From assembly GCA_027704905.1 (NCBI GenBank), contig JANIIK010000514.1, forward strand, positions 30,001-94,000: DNA of 64,000 nt, given 5' to 3'. The notes beneath the pieces were generated by a model that was not told the DNA's origin, did no database searches, and saw nothing but the letters and a program-made list of their open reading frames with translations. The DNA comes from Muraenolepis orangiensis. Lineage: Eukaryota; Chordata; Actinopteri; Gadiformes; Muraenolepididae. A program made the position numbers and the translations under genes. Positions 11,436-25,196 of the stretch are shown in pieces (the stretch's first letter is position 1; each line of letters starts with the position of its first letter).

Positions 11436-12913
11436 CATGCCTTTATGACTTTCTAATAACTGTTGTCTAAATGTTCAACGGAAGATCTTACAATATATTT
11501 CGGGTAATGTTCAATGGCAGATCTTACATTCTATTAGGCAAGAATAAGCCACCCACTCCAATTCAGCCAACTCTTCCCTAGTGGTCTAGTGGTTAGGATT
11601 CGGGTTCGATTCCCGATCAGGGAACATACATTTATGACTTTCTAATAACTGTTGTCTAAATGTTCAACGGAAGATCTTACAATAAATTACACCATCATGT
11701 TCAATGGCAGATATTACATTCAATTAGGCAAGAATAAGCCACCCACTCCAATACAGCCTATGCTTCCCTGGTGGTCTAGTGGTTAGGATTCGGCGTTCGA
11801 TTCCTGTTCAGGTAACATACATTTAAGACTTTCTAATAACTTGTCTAAATGTTCAATGGAAGATCTTACAATAAATTACGCCCTCATGTTCAATGGCAGA
11901 TATTACATTCAATTAGGCAAGAATAAGCCACCCACTCCATTAAGCCAATGCTTTTCTGGTGGTCTAGTGGTTAGGATTCGGCGTTCGATTCCTGTCCTGT
12001 CCTCATTCCCTGTCAGGGAACATACATTTAAGACTTTCTAATAACTTGTCTAAATGTTCAACGGAAGATCTTTCAATAAATTACACCCTCATGTTCAATG
12101 GCAGATATTACATTCAATTAGGCAAGAATAAGCCACCCACTCCAATACAGCCAAAGCTTCCCTGGTGGTCTAGTGGTTAGGATTCGGGTTCGATTCCCAG
12201 TCAGGTAACATACATTTATGACTTTCTAATAACTGTTGTCTAAATGTTCAACGGAAGATCTTACAATATATTTCGGGAAATGTTCAATGGCAGATCTTAA
12301 ATTCAATTAGGCAAGAATAAGCCACCCACTCCAATAGAGCCAATTCTTCCTGGTGGTCTAGTGGTTAGGAATCGGGTTCGATTCCCGGTCAGGTAACATA
12401 CATTTATGACTTTCTAATAACTGTTGTCTAAATGTTCAACGGAAGATCTTACAATATATTTCGGGAAATGTTCAATGGCAGATCTTACATTCAATTAGGC
12501 AAGAATAAGCCACCCACTCCAATACAGCCAATTCTTCCTTGGTGGTCTAGTGGTTAGGAATCGGGTTCGATTCCCGGTCAGGTAACATACATTTATGACT
12601 TTCTAATAACTGTTGTCTAAATGTTCAACGGAAGATCTTACAATATATTTCGGGTAATGTTCAATGGCAGATCTTACATTCTATTAGGCAAGAATAAGCC
12701 ACCCACTCCAATTCAGCCAACTCTTCCCTAGTGGTCTAGTGGTTAGGATTCGGGTTCGATTCCCGGTCAGGGAACATACATTTATGACTTTCTAATAACT
12801 GTTGTCTAAATGTTCAACGGAAGATCTTACAATATATTTCGGGTAATGTTCAATGGCAGATCTTACATTCAATTTGGCAAGAATAAGCCACCCACTCCAA
12901 TACAGCCAATGCT

Positions 12914-12985
12914 TCCCTGGTGGTCTAGTGGTTAGGATTCGGCGCTCTCACCACCGCGGCCCGGGTTCGATTCCCGGTTAGGGAA
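12914..12985 (+). pseudogene. tRNA-Glu(CTC)-like, 72 nt, one anticodon-stem mismatch
   Basis: Same C·A mismatch as 11364, with the canonical CGCGGCC variable region. Promoter boxes are intact. Confidence 0.65.
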
Positions 12986-13737
12986 CATACATTTATGACT
13001 TTCTAATAACTGTTGTCTAAATGTTCAACGGAAGATCTTACAATCAATTACACGCTCATGTTCAATGGCAGATCTTACATTCAATTAGGCAAGTATAAGC
13101 CACCCACTCCAATACAGCCAACGCTTCCCTAGTGGTCTAGTGGTTAGGATTCGGCGTTCGATTCCTGTCCTGTCCTCATTCCCGGTCAGGGAACATACAT
13201 TTAAGACTTTCTAATAACTTGTCTAAATGTTCAATGGAAGATCTTACAATATATTTCGGGTAATGTTCAATGGCAGATCTTACATTCAATTAGGCAAGAA
13301 TAAGCCACCCACTCCAATACAGCCAATTCTTCCCTGGTGGTCTAGTGGTTAGGATTAGGGTTCGATTCCCGGTCAGGGAACATACATTTATGACTTTCTA
13401 ATAACTGTTGTCTAAATGTTCAACGGAAGATCTTACAATAAATTACACCCTCATGTTCAATGGCAGATCTTACATTCAATTAGGCAAGTATAAGCCACCC
13501 ACTCCAATACAGCCAACGCTTCCCTAGTGGTCTAGTGGTTAGGATTCGGCGTACGAATCCTGTTCGATTCCTGTCCTGTCCTCATTCCCGGTCAGGGAAC
13601 ATACATTTAAGACTTTCTAATAATTTGTCTAAATGTTCAATGGAAGATCTTACAATAAATTACGCCGTCATGTTCAATGGCAGATATTACATTCAATTAG
13701 GCAAGAATAAGCAACCCACTCCAATACAGCCAATGCT

Positions 13738-13809
13738 TCCCTGGTTGTCTAGTGGTTAGGATTCGGTGCTCTCACCGCCGCGGCCTGAGTTCGATTCCCG
13801 GTTAGGGAA
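13738..13809 (+). pseudogene. tRNA-Glu(CTC)-like, 72 nt
   Basis: The A box is changed (GGTTGTCTAG), the T stem has one mismatch (CTGAG/CCCGG) and the B box begins AGTTCGATTCC. The anticodon stem folds with a wobble pair. Confidence 0.7.
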
Positions 13810-16285
13810 CATTCATTTATGACTTTCTAATAACTGTTGTCTAAATGTTCAACGGAAGATCTTACAATATATTTCGGGTAATGTTCAATGGCAGATCTTA
13901 CATTCTATTAGGCAAGAATAAGCCACCCACTCCAATTCAGCCAACTCTTCCCTAGTGGTCTAGTGGTTAGGATTCGGGTTCGATTCCCGGTCAGCGAACA
14001 TACATTTATGACTTTCTAATAACTGTTGTCTAAATGTTCAACGGAAGATCTTACAATAAATTACACCCTCATGTTCAATGGCAGATATTACATTCAATTA
14101 GGCAAGAATAAGCCACCCACTCCAATACAGCCAATGCTTCCCTGGTGGTCTAGTGGTTAGGATTCGGCGTTCGATTCCTGTTCAGGTAACATACATTTAA
14201 GACTTTCTAATAACTTGTCTAAATGTTCAATGGAAGATCTTACAATAAATTACGCCCTCATGTTCAATGGCAGATATTACATTCAATTAGGCCAGAATAA
14301 GCCACCCACTCCATTAAGCCAATGCTTTTCTGGTGGTCTAGTGGTTAGGATTCGGCGTTCGATTCCTGTCCTCATTCCCTGTCAGGGAACATACATTTAA
14401 GACTTTCTAATAACTTGTCTAAATGTTCAACGGAAGATCTTTCAATAAATTACACCCTCATGTTCAATGGCAGATATTACATTCAATTAGGCAAGAATAA
14501 GCCACCCACTCCAATACAGCCAAAGCTTCCCTGGTGGTCTAGTGGTTAGGATTCGGGTTCGATTCCCGGTCAGGTAACATACATTTATGACTTTCTAATA
14601 ACTGTTGTCTAAATGTTCAACGGAAGATCTTACAATATATTTCGGGAAATGTTCAATGGCAGATCTTAAATTCAATTAGGCAAGAATAAGCCACCCACTC
14701 CAATAGAGCCAATTCTTCCTTGGTGGTCTAGTGGTTAGGAATCGGGTTCGATTCCCGGTCAGGTAACATACATTTATGACTTTCTAATAACTGTTGTCTA
14801 AATGTTCAACGGAAGATCTTACAATATATTTCGGGTAATGTTCAATGGCAGATCTTACATTCAATTAGGCAAGAATAAGCCACCCACTCCAATACAGCCA
14901 ATTCTTCCCTTGTGGTCTAGTGGTTAGTATTCGGGTTCGATTCCCGGTCAGGTAACATACATTTATGACTTTCTAATAACTGTTGTCTAAATGTTCAACG
15001 GAAGATCTTACAATATATTTCGGGAAATGTTCAATGGCAGATCTTACATTCAATTAGGCAAGAATAAGCCACCCACTCCAATACAGCCAATTCTTCCTTG
15101 GTGGTCTAGTGGTTAGGAATCGGGTTCGATTCCCGGTCAGGTAACATACATTTATGACTTTCTAATAACTGTTGTCTAAATGTTCAACGGAAGATCTTAC
15201 AATATATTTCGGGTAATGTTCAATGGCAGATCTTACATTCAATTAGGCAAGAATAAGCCACCCACTCCAATACAGCCAATGCTTCCCTGGTGGTCTAGTG
15301 GTTAGGATTCGGCGTTCGATTCCTGTTCAGGTAACATACATTTAAGACTTTCTAATAACTTGTCTAAATGTTCAATGGAAGATCTTACAATAAATTACGC
15401 CCTCATGTTCAATGGCAGATATTACATTCAATTAGGCAAGAATAAGCCACCCACTCCATTAAGCCAATGCTTTTCTGGTGGTCTAGTGGTTAGGATTCGG
15501 CGTTCGATTCCTGTCCTGTCCTCATTCCCTGTCAGGGAACATACATTTATGACTTTCTAATAACTGTTGTCTAAATGTTCAACGGAAGATCTTACAATAA
15601 ATTACACCTCATGTTCAATGGCAGATATTACATTCAATTAGGCAAGAATAAGCCACCCACTCCAATACAGCCAATGCTTCCCTGGTGGTCTAGTGGTTAG
15701 GATTCGGCATTCGATTCCTGTTCAGGTAACATACATTTAAGACTTTCTAATAACTTGTCTAAATGTTCAATGGAAGATCTTACAATAAATTACGCCCTCA
15801 TGTTCAATGGCAGATATTACATTCAATTAGGCAAGAATAAGCCACCCACTCCATTAAGCCAATGCTTTCCTGGTGGTCTAGTGGTTAGGATTCGGCGTTC
15901 GATTCCTGTCCTGTCCTCATTCCCTGTCAGGGAACATACATTTAAGACTTTCTAATAACTTGTCTAAATGTTCAACGGAAGATCTTACAATAAATTACGC
16001 CCTCATGTTCAATGGCAGATCTTACATTCAATTAGGCAAGTATAAGCCACCCACTCCAATACAGCCAACGCTTCCCTAGTGGTCTAGTGGTTAGGATTCG
16101 GCGTCGAATCCTGTCGATCCGTCCTGTCTCATTCCCGGTCAGGGAACATACATTTATGACTTTCTAATAACTTTGTCTAAATGTTCAATGGAAGATCTTA
16201 CAATAAATTACGCCGTCATGTTCAATGGCAGATATTACATTCAATTAGGCAAGAATAAGCCACCCACTCCAATACAGCCAATGCT

Positions 16286-16356
16286 TCCCTGGTGGTCTAG
16301 TGGTTAGGATTCGGTGCTCTCACAGCCGCGGCCTGGTTCGATTCCCGGTTAGGGAA
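16286..16356 (+). pseudogene. tRNA-Glu(CTC)-like, 71 nt
   Basis: One G is lost in the T stem (GCCTGGTTCG), and the anticodon stem pairs CGGTG with AGCCG. The CTC anticodon is intact. Confidence 0.7.
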
Positions 16357-16919
16357 CATACATTTATGACTTTCTAATAACTGTTGTCTAAATGTTCAAC
16401 GGAAGATCTTACAATATATTTCGGGTAATGTTCAATGGCAGATCTTACATTCTATTAGGCAAGAATAAGCCACCCACTCCATTACAGCCAATGCTTTCCT
16501 GGTGGTCTAGTGGTTAGGATTCGGCGTTCGATTCCGTCCTGTCCTCATTCCCGTCAGGGAACATACATTTATGACTTTCTAATAACTGTTGTCTAAATGT
16601 TCAACGGAAGATCTTACAATAAATTACGCCCTCATGTTCAATGGCAGATCTTACATTCAATTAGGCAAGTATAAGCCACCCACTCCAATACAGCCAACGC
16701 TTCCCTAGTGGTCTAGTGGTTAGGATTCGGCGTACGAATCCTGTTCGATTCCTGTCCTGTCCTCATTCCCGGTCAGGGAACATACATTTAAGACTTTCTA
16801 ATAACTTTGTCTAAATGTTCAATGGAAGATCTTACAATAAATTACGCCGTCATGTTCAATGGCAGATATTACATTCAATTAGGCAAGAATAAGCAACCCA
16901 CTCCAATACAGCCAATGCT

Positions 16920-16991
16920 TCCCTGGTGGTCTAGTGGTTAGGATTCGGTGCTCTCACCGCCGCGGCCTGAGTTCGATTCCCGGTTAGGGAA
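16920..16991 (+). pseudogene. tRNA-Glu(CTC)-like, 72 nt
   Basis: Counterpart of 13738 in the next higher-order repeat. Its A box is normal but it has the same T-stem mismatch (CTGAGTTCGATTCC). Confidence 0.7.
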
Positions 16992-19900
16992 CATTCATTT
17001 ATGACTTTCTAATAACTGTTGTCTAAATGTTCAACGGAAGATCTTACAATATATTTCGGGTAATGTTCAATGGCAGATCTTACATTCTATTAGGCAAGAA
17101 TAAGCCACCCACTCCAATTCAGCCAACTCTTCCCTAGTGGTCTAGTGGTTAGGATTCGGGTTCGATTCCCGGTCAGCGAACATACATTTATGACTTTCTA
17201 ATAACTGTTGTCTAAATGTTCAACGGAAGATCTTACAATAAATTACACCCTCATGTTCAATGGCAGATATTACATTCAATTAGGCAAGAATAAGCCACCC
17301 ACTCCAATACAGCCAATGCTTCCCTGGTGGTCTAGTGGTTAGGATTCGGCGTTCGATTCCTGTTCAGGTAACATACATTTAAGACTTTCTAATAACTTGT
17401 CTAAATGTTCAATGGAAGATCTTACAATAAATTACGCCCTCATGTTCAATGGCAGATATTACATTCAATTAGGCAAGAATAAGCCACCCACTCCATTAAG
17501 CCAATGCTTTTCTGGTGGTCTAGTGGTTAGGATTCGGCGTTCGATTCCTGTCCTCATTCCCTGTCAGGGAACATACATTTAAGACTTTCTAATAACTTGT
17601 CTAAATGTTCAACGGAAGATCTTTCAATAAATTACACCCTCATGTTCAATGGCAGATATTACATTCAATTAGGCAAGAATAAGCCACCCACTCCAATACA
17701 GCCAAAGCTTCCCTGGTGGTCTAGTGGTTAGGATTCGGGTTCGATTCCCGGTCAGGTAACATACATTTATGACTTTCTAATAACTGTTGTCTAAATGTTC
17801 AACGGAAGATCTTACAATATATTTCGGGTAATGTTCAATGGCAGATCTTACATTCAATTAGGCAAGAATAAGCCACCCACTCCAATACAGCCAATTCTTC
17901 CTGGTGGTCTAGTGGTTAGGATTCGGGTTCGATTCCCGGTCAGGTAACATACATTTATGACTTTCTAATAACTGTTGTCTAAATGTTCAACGGAAGATCT
18001 TACAATATATTTCGGGTAATGTTCAATGGCAGATCTTACATTCAATTAGGCAAGAATAAGCCACCCACTCCAATACAGCCAATTCTTCCCTGTGGTCTAG
18101 TGGTTAGTATTCGGGTTCGATTCCCGGTCAGGTAACATACATTTATGACTTTCTAATAACTGTTGTCTAAATGTTCAACGGAAGATCTTACAATATATTT
18201 CGGGAAATGTTCAATGGCAGATCTTACATTCAATTAGGCAAGAATAAGCCACCCACTCCAATACAGCCAATTCTTCCTTGGTGGTCTAGTGGTTAGGAAT
18301 CGGGTTCGATTCCCGGTCAGGTAACATACATTTATGACTTTCTAATAACTGTTGTCTAAATGTTCAACGGAAGATCTTACAATATATTTCGGGTAATGTT
18401 CAATGGCAGATCTTACATTCAATTAGGCAAGAATAAGCCACCCACTCCAATACAGCCAATGCTTCCCTGGTGGTCTAGTGGTTAGGATTCGGCGTTCGAT
18501 TCCTGTTCAGGTAACATACATTTAAGACTTTCTAATAACTTGTCTAAATGTTCAATGGAAGATCTTACAATAAATTACGCCCTCATGTTCAATGGCAGAT
18601 ATTACATTCAATTAGGCAAGAATAAGCCACCCACTCCATTAAGCCAATGCTTTCCTGGTGGTCTAGTGGTTAGGATTCGGCGTTCGATTCCTGTCCTGTC
18701 CTCATTCCCGTCAGGGAACATACATTTATGACTTTCTAATAACTGTTGTCTAAATGTTCAACGGAAGATCTTACAATAAATTACACCCTCATGTTCAATG
18801 GCAGATATTACATTCAATTAGGCAAGAATAAGCCACCCACTCCAATACAGCCAATGCTTCCCTGGTGGTCTAGTGGTTAGGATTCGGCGTTCGATTCCTG
18901 TTCAGGTAACATACATTTAAGACTTTCTAATAACTTGTCTAAATGTTCAATGGAAGATCTTACAATAAATTACGCCCTCATGTTCAATGGCAGATATTAC
19001 ATTCAATTAGGCAAGAATAAGCCACCCACTCCATTAAGCCAATGCTTTCCTGGTGGTCTAGTGGTTAGGATTCGGCGTTCGATTCCGTCCGTCCTCATTC
19101 CCGTCAGGGAACATACATTTAAGACTTTCTAATAACTTGTCTAAATGTTCAACGGAAGATCTTTCAATAAATTACACCCTCATGTTCAATGGCAGATATT
19201 ACATTCAATTAGGCAAGAATAAGCCACCCACTCCAATACAGCCAATGCTTCCCTGGTGGTCTAGTGGTTAGGATTCGGGTTCGATTCCCGGTCAGGTAAC
19301 ATACATTTATGACTTTCTAATAACTGTTGTCTAAATGTTCAACGGAAGATCTTACAATATATTTCGGATAATGTTCAATGGCAGATCTTACATTCAATTA
19401 GGCAAGAATAAGCCACCCACTCCAATACAGCCAATTCTTCCTGGTGGTCTAGTGGTTAGGATCGGGTTCGATTCCCGGTCAGGTAACATACATTTATGAC
19501 TTTCTAATAACTGTTGTCTAAATGTTCAACGGAAGATCTTACAATATATTTCGGGTAATGTTCAATGGCAGATCTTACATTCAATTAGGCAAGAATAAGC
19601 CACCCACTCCAATACAGCCAATTCTTCCCTGGTGGTCTAGTGGTTAGGATTCGGGTTCGATTCCCGGTCAGGTAACATACATTTATGACTTTCTAATAAC
19701 TGTTGTCTAAATGTTCAACGGAAGATCTTACAATATATTTCGGGTAATGTTCAATGGCAGATCTTACATTCAATTAGGCAAGAATAAGCCACCCACTCCA
19801 ATACAGCCAATGCTTCCCTGGTGGTCTAGTGGTTAGGATTCGGCGTTCGATTCCTGTTCAGGTAACATACATTTAAGACTTTCTAATAACTTGTCTAAAT

Positions 19901-21747
19901 GTTCAATGGAAGATCTTACAATAAATTACGCCCTCATGTTCAATGGCAGATATTACATTCAATTAGGCAAGAATAAGCCACCCACTCCATTAAGCCAATG
20001 CTTTTCTGGTGGTCTAGTGGTTAGGATTCGGCGTTCGATTCCTGTCCTGTCCTCATTCCCTGTCAGGGAACATACATTTAAGACTTTCTAATAACTTGTC
20101 TAAATGTTCAACGGAAGATCTTTCAATAAATTACACCCTCATGTTCAATGGCAGATATTACATTCAATTAGGCAAGAATAAGCCACCCACTCCAATACAG
20201 CCAAAGCTTCCCTGGTGGTCTAGTGGTTAGGATTCGGGTTCGATTCCCGTCAGGTAACATACATTTATGACTTTCTAATAACTGTTGTCTAAATGTTCAA
20301 CGGAAGATCTTACAATATATTTCGGGAATGTTCAATGGCAGATCTTACATTCAATTAGGCAAGAATAAGCCACCCACTCCAATAGAGCCAATTCTTCCTT
20401 GGTGGTCTAGTGGTTAGGAATCGGGTTCGATTCCCGGTCAGGTAACATACATTTATGACTTTCTAATAACTGTTGTCTAAATGTTCAACGGAAGATCTTA
20501 CAATATATTTCGGGTAATGTTCAATGGCAGATCTTACATTCAATTAGGCAAGAATAAGCCACCCACTCCAATACAGCCAATTCTTCCCTGGTGGTCTAGT
20601 GGTTAGTATTCGGGTTCGATTCCCGGTCAGGTAACATACATTTATGACTTTCTAATAACTGTTGTCTAAATGTTCAACGGAAGATCTTACAATATATTTC
20701 GGGAAATGTTCAATGGCAGATCTTACATTCAATTAGGCAAGAATAAGCCACCCACTCCAATACAGCCAATTCTTCCTGGTGGTCTAGTGGTTAGGAATCG
20801 GGTTCGATTCCCGGTCAGGTAACATACATTTATGACTTTCTAATAACTGTTGTCTAAATGTTCAACGGAAGATCTTACAATATATTTCGGGTAATGTTCA
20901 ATGGCAGATCTTACATTCTATTAGGCAAGAATAAGCCACCCACTCCAATTCAGCCAACTCTTCCCTAGTGGTCTAGTGGTTAGGATTCGGGTTCGATTCC
21001 CGGTCAGGGAACATACATTTAGACTTTCTAATAACTTGTCTAAATGTTCAATGGAAGATCTTACAATAAATTACGCCTCATGTTCAATGGCAGATATTAC
21101 ATTCAATTAGGCAAGAATAAGCCACCCACTCCATTAAGCCAATGCTTTCTGGTGGTCTAGTGGTTAGGATTCGGCGTTCGATTCCTGTCCTGTCCTCATT
21201 CCCTGTCAGGGAACATACATTTATGACTTTCTAATAACTGTTGTCTAAATGTTCAACGGAAGATCTTACAATAAATTACACCCTCATGTTCAATGGCAGA
21301 TATTACATTCAATTAGGCAAGAATAAGCCACCCACTCCAATACAGCCAATGCTTCCCTGGTGGTCTAGTGGTTAGGATTCGGCGTTCGATTCCTGTTCAG
21401 GTAACATACATTTAAGACTTTCTAATAACTTGTCTAAATGTTCAATGGAAGATCTTACAATAAATTACGCCCTCATGTTCAATGGCAGATATTACATTCA
21501 ATTAGGCAAGAATAAGCCACCCACTCCATTAAGCCAATGCTTTCCTGGTGGTCTAGTGGTTAGGATTCGGCGTTCGATTCCTGTCCTGTCCTCATTCCCT
21601 GTCAGGGAACATACATTTAAGACTTTCTAATAACTTGTCTAAATGTTCAACGGAAGATCTTTCAATAAATTACACCCTCATGTTCAATGGCAGATATTAC
21701 ATTCAATTAGGCAAGAATAAGCCACCCACTCCAATACAGCCAATGCT

Positions 21748-21819
21748 TCCCTGGTGGTCTAGTGGTTAGGATTCGGCGCTCTCACCACCGCGGCCCGGGT
21801 TCGATTCCCGGTCAGGGAA
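21748..21819 (+). pseudogene. tRNA-Glu(CTC)-like, 72 nt, one anticodon-stem mismatch
   Basis: Consensus throughout except ACCACCG on the 3' side of the anticodon stem, giving one C·A mismatch. This is the best copy in the 13-24 kb interval and could still be expressed. Confidence 0.62.
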
Positions 21820-22572
21820 CATACATTTATGACTTTCTAATAACTGTTGTCTAAATGTTCAACGGAAGATCTTACAATCAATTACACGCTCATGTTCAAT
21901 GGCAGATCTTACATTCAATTAGGCAAGTATAAGCCACCCACTCCAATACAGCCAACGCTTCCCTAGTGGTCTAGTGGTTAGGATTCGGCGTTCGATTCCT
22001 GTCCTGTCCTCATTCCCGGTCAGGGAACATACATTTAAGACTTTCTAATAACTTGTCTAAATGTTCAATGGAAGATCTTACAATATATTTCGGGTAATGT
22101 TCAATGGCAGATCTTACATTCAATTAGGCAAGAATAAGCCACCCACTCCAATACAGCCAATTCTTCCCTGGTGGTCTAGTGGTTAGGATTAGGGTTCGAT
22201 TCCCGGTCAGGGAACATACATTTATGACTTTCTAATAACTGTTGTCTAAATGTTCAACGGAAGATCTTACAATAAATTACACCCTCATGTTCAATGGCAG
22301 ATCTTACATTCAATTAGGCAAGTATAAGCCACCCACTCCAATACAGCCAACGCTTCCCTAGTGGTCTAGTGGTTAGGATTCGGCGTACGAATCCTGTTCG
22401 ATTCCTGTCCTGTCCTCATTCCCGGTCAGGGAACATACATTTAAGACTTTCTAATAACTTTGTCTAAATGTTCAATGGAAGATCTTACAATAAATTACGC
22501 CGTCATGTTCAATGGCAGATATTACATTCAATTAGGCAAGAATAAGCAACCCACTCCAATACAGCCAATGCT

Positions 22573-22644
22573 TCCCTGGTTGTCTAGTGGTTAGGATTCG
22601 GTGCTCTCACCGCCGCGGCCTGAGTTCGATTCCCGGTTAGGGAA
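22573..22644 (+). pseudogene. tRNA-Glu(CTC)-like, 72 nt
   Basis: Copy of 13738, with the same GGTTGTCTAG A-box change and CTGAG T stem. Confidence 0.7.
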
Positions 22645-24513
22645 CATACATTTATGACTTTCTAATAACTGTTGTCTAAATGTTCAACGGAAGATCTTAC
22701 AATATATTTCGGGTAATGTTCAATGGCAGATCTTACATTCTATTAGGCAAGAATAAGCCACCCACTCCAATTCAGCCAACTCTTCCCTAGTGGTCTAGTG
22801 GTTAGGATTCGGGTTCGATTCCCGGTCAGGGAACATACATTTATGACTTTCTAATAACTGTTGTCTAAATGTTCAACGGAAGATCTTACAATAAATTACA
22901 CCCTCATGTTCAATGGCAGATATTACATTCAATTAGGCAAGAATAAGCCACCCACTCCAATACAGCCAATGCTTCCCTGGTGGTCTAGTGGTTAGGATTC
23001 GGCGTTCGATTCCTGTTCAGGTAACATACATTTAAGACTTTCTAATAACTTGTCTAAATGTTCAATGGAAGATCTTACAATAAATTACGCCCTCATGTTC
23101 AATGGCAGATATTACATTCAATTAGGCAAGAATAAGCCACCCACTCCATTAAGCCAATGCTTTTCTGGTGGTCTAGTGGTTAGGATTCGGCGTTCGATTC
23201 CTGTCCTCATTCCCTGTCAGGGAACATACATTTAAGACTTTCTAATAACTTGTCTAAATGTTCAACGGAAGATCTTTCAATAAATTACACCCTCATGTTC
23301 AATGGCAGATATTACATTCAATTAGGCAAGAATAAGCCACCCACTCCAATACAGCCAAAGCTTCCCTGGTGGTCTAGTGGTTAGGATTCGGGTTCGATTC
23401 CCGGTCAGGTAACATACATTTATGACTTTCTAATAACTGTTGTCTAAATGTTCAACGGAAGATCTTACAATATATTTCGGGAAATGTTCAATGGCAGATC
23501 TTAAATTCAATTAGGCAAGAATAAGCCACCCACTCCAATAGAGCCAATTCTTCCTTGGTGGTCTAGTGGTTAGGAATCGGGTTCGATTCTCGGTCAGGTA
23601 ACATACATTTATGACTTTCTAATAACTGTTGTCTAAATGTTCAACGGAAGATCTTACAATATATTTCGGGTAATGTTCAATGGCAGATCTTACATTCAAT
23701 TAGGCAAGAATAAGCCACCCACTCCAATACAGCCAATTCTTCCCTTGTGGTCTAGTGGTTAGTATTCGGGTTCGATTCCCGGTCAGGTAACATACATTTA
23801 TGACTTTCTAATAACTGTTGTCGAAATGTTCAACGGAAGATCTTACAATATATTTCGGGAAATGTTCAATGGCAGATCTTACATTCAATTAGGCAAGAAT
23901 AAGCCACCCACTCCAATACAGCCAATTCTTCCTTGGTGGTCTAGTGGTTAGGAATCGGGTTCGATTCCCGGTCAGGTAACATACATTTATGACTTTCTAA
24001 TAACTGTTGTCTAAATGTTCAACGGAAGATCTTACAATATATTTCGGGTAATGTTCAATGGCAGATCTTACATTCAATTAGGCAAGAATAAGCCACCCAC
24101 TCCAATACAGCCAATTCTTCCCTTGTGGTCTAGTGGTTAGTATTCGGGTTCGATTCCCGGTCAGGTAACATACATTTATGACTTTCTAATAACTGTTGTC
24201 GAAATGTTCAACGGAAGATCTTACAATATATTTCGGGAAATGTTCAATGGCAGATCTTACATTCAATTAGGCAAGAATAAGCCACCCACTCCAATACAGC
24301 CAATTCTTCCTTGGTGGTCTAGTGGTTAGGATTCGGCGTTCGATTCCTGTCCTGTCCTCATTCCCTGTCAGGGAACATACATTTAAGACTTTCTAAAAAC
24401 TTGTCTAAATGTTCAACGGAACATCTTTCAATAAATTACACCCTCATGTTCAATGGCAGATATTACATTCAATTAGGCAAGAATAAGCCACCCACTCCAA
24501 TACAGCCAAAGCT

Positions 24514-24585
24514 TCCCTGGTGGTCTAGAGGTTAGGATTCGGCGCTCTCACTGCTGCGGCCCGGGTTCGATTCCCGGTCAGGGAA
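24514..24585 (+). tRNA. tRNA-Glu(CTC), D-loop variant
   Basis: All stems pair; the anticodon stem uses two wobble pairs (CGGCG/TGCTG). The D loop reads TCTAGAGG instead of TCTAGTGG, which touches the A box. Confidence 0.7.
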
Positions 24586-24913
24586 CATACATTAATGACT
24601 TTCTAATAACTGTTGTCTAAATGTTCAACGGAAGATCTTACAATATATTTTGGGTAATGTTCAATGGCAGATCTTACATTCTATTAGGCAAGAATAAGCC
24701 ACCCACTCCAATTCAGCCAACTCTTCCCTAGTGGTCTAGTGATTAGGATTCGGGTTCGATTCCCGGTCAGGGAACATACATTTATGACTTTCTAATAACT
24801 GTTGTCTAAATGTTCAACGGAAGATCTTACAATATATTTCGGGTAATGTTCAATGGCAGATCTTACATTTAATTTGGAAAGAATAAGCCACCCACTCCAA
24901 TACAGCCAATTCT

Positions 24914-24985
24914 TCCCTGGTGGTCTAGTCGTTAGGATTCGGCGCTCTCACCGCCGCGGCCTGGGTTCGATTCCCGGTCAGGGAA
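24914..24985 (+). pseudogene. tRNA-Glu(CTC)-like, 72 nt, D-loop G lost
   Basis: The conserved GG of the D loop and A box is changed (AGTCGTTA). Other arms pair, with one T-stem wobble (CTGGG). Duplicated at 33754. Confidence 0.68.
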
Positions 24986-25124
24986 CATACATTTATGACT
25001 TTCTAATAACTGTTGTCTAAATGTTCAATGGAATATCTTACAATAAATTACACCCTCATGTTAAATGGCAGATATTACATTCAATTAGGCAAGAATAAGC
25101 CACCCACTCCATTAAGCCAATGCT

Positions 25125-25196
25125 TTTCTGGTGGTCTAGTGGTTAGGATTCGGCGCTCTCACCGCTGCGGCCCGGGTTCGATTCCCGGTCTGGGAA
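25125..25196 (+). pseudogene. tRNA-Glu(CTC)-like, 72 nt, weak acceptor stem
   Basis: The 5' strand is TTTCTGG and the 3' strand TCTGGGAA, giving wobbles and a T·T mismatch. The anticodon and T arms are good. Duplicated at 33965. Confidence 0.68.

Larger units (their letters stand above)
8120..13200 (+). repeat. tRNA-Glu array, mixed full and deleted units
   Basis: Contains full-length or near full-length copies at 8307, 8897, 9108, 9509, 10135, 10344, 10746, 11364 and 12914, separated by deleted units. The left part is a diverged continuation of the preceding higher-order repeat: the pair 8897/9108 mirrors 5717/5928, both spaced 211 bp. Nothing but tRNA-like segments and spacer is seen. Confidence 0.88.
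13200..19140 (+). repeat. Higher-order repeat, about 3181 bp, two tandem copies
   Basis: The unit order at about 13.2-16.0 kb recurs at about 16.4-19.1 kb. Landmarks are the full-length copies 13738/16920 (offset 3182) and the deleted units containing the start codons at 14215/17397, 15360/18540 and 15755/18935 (offsets 3180-3182). The second copy has several one-base losses inside tRNA segments. Most units are deletion classes; full-length copies are rare and damaged. Confidence 0.83.
19140..24340 (+). repeat. tRNA-Glu array with a third partial copy of the 13-16 kb block
   Basis: The part from about 21.7 to 24.1 kb repeats 12.9-15.3 kb at an offset near 8835 bp (full-length copies 12914/21748 and 13738/22573). 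The part at 19.1-21.7 kb is made of the same deleted classes in a different order. Near 23.8 and 24.2 kb a two-unit segment is repeated with a private substitution (GTTGTCG instead of GTTGTCT), showing short-range duplication as well. Confidence 0.8.
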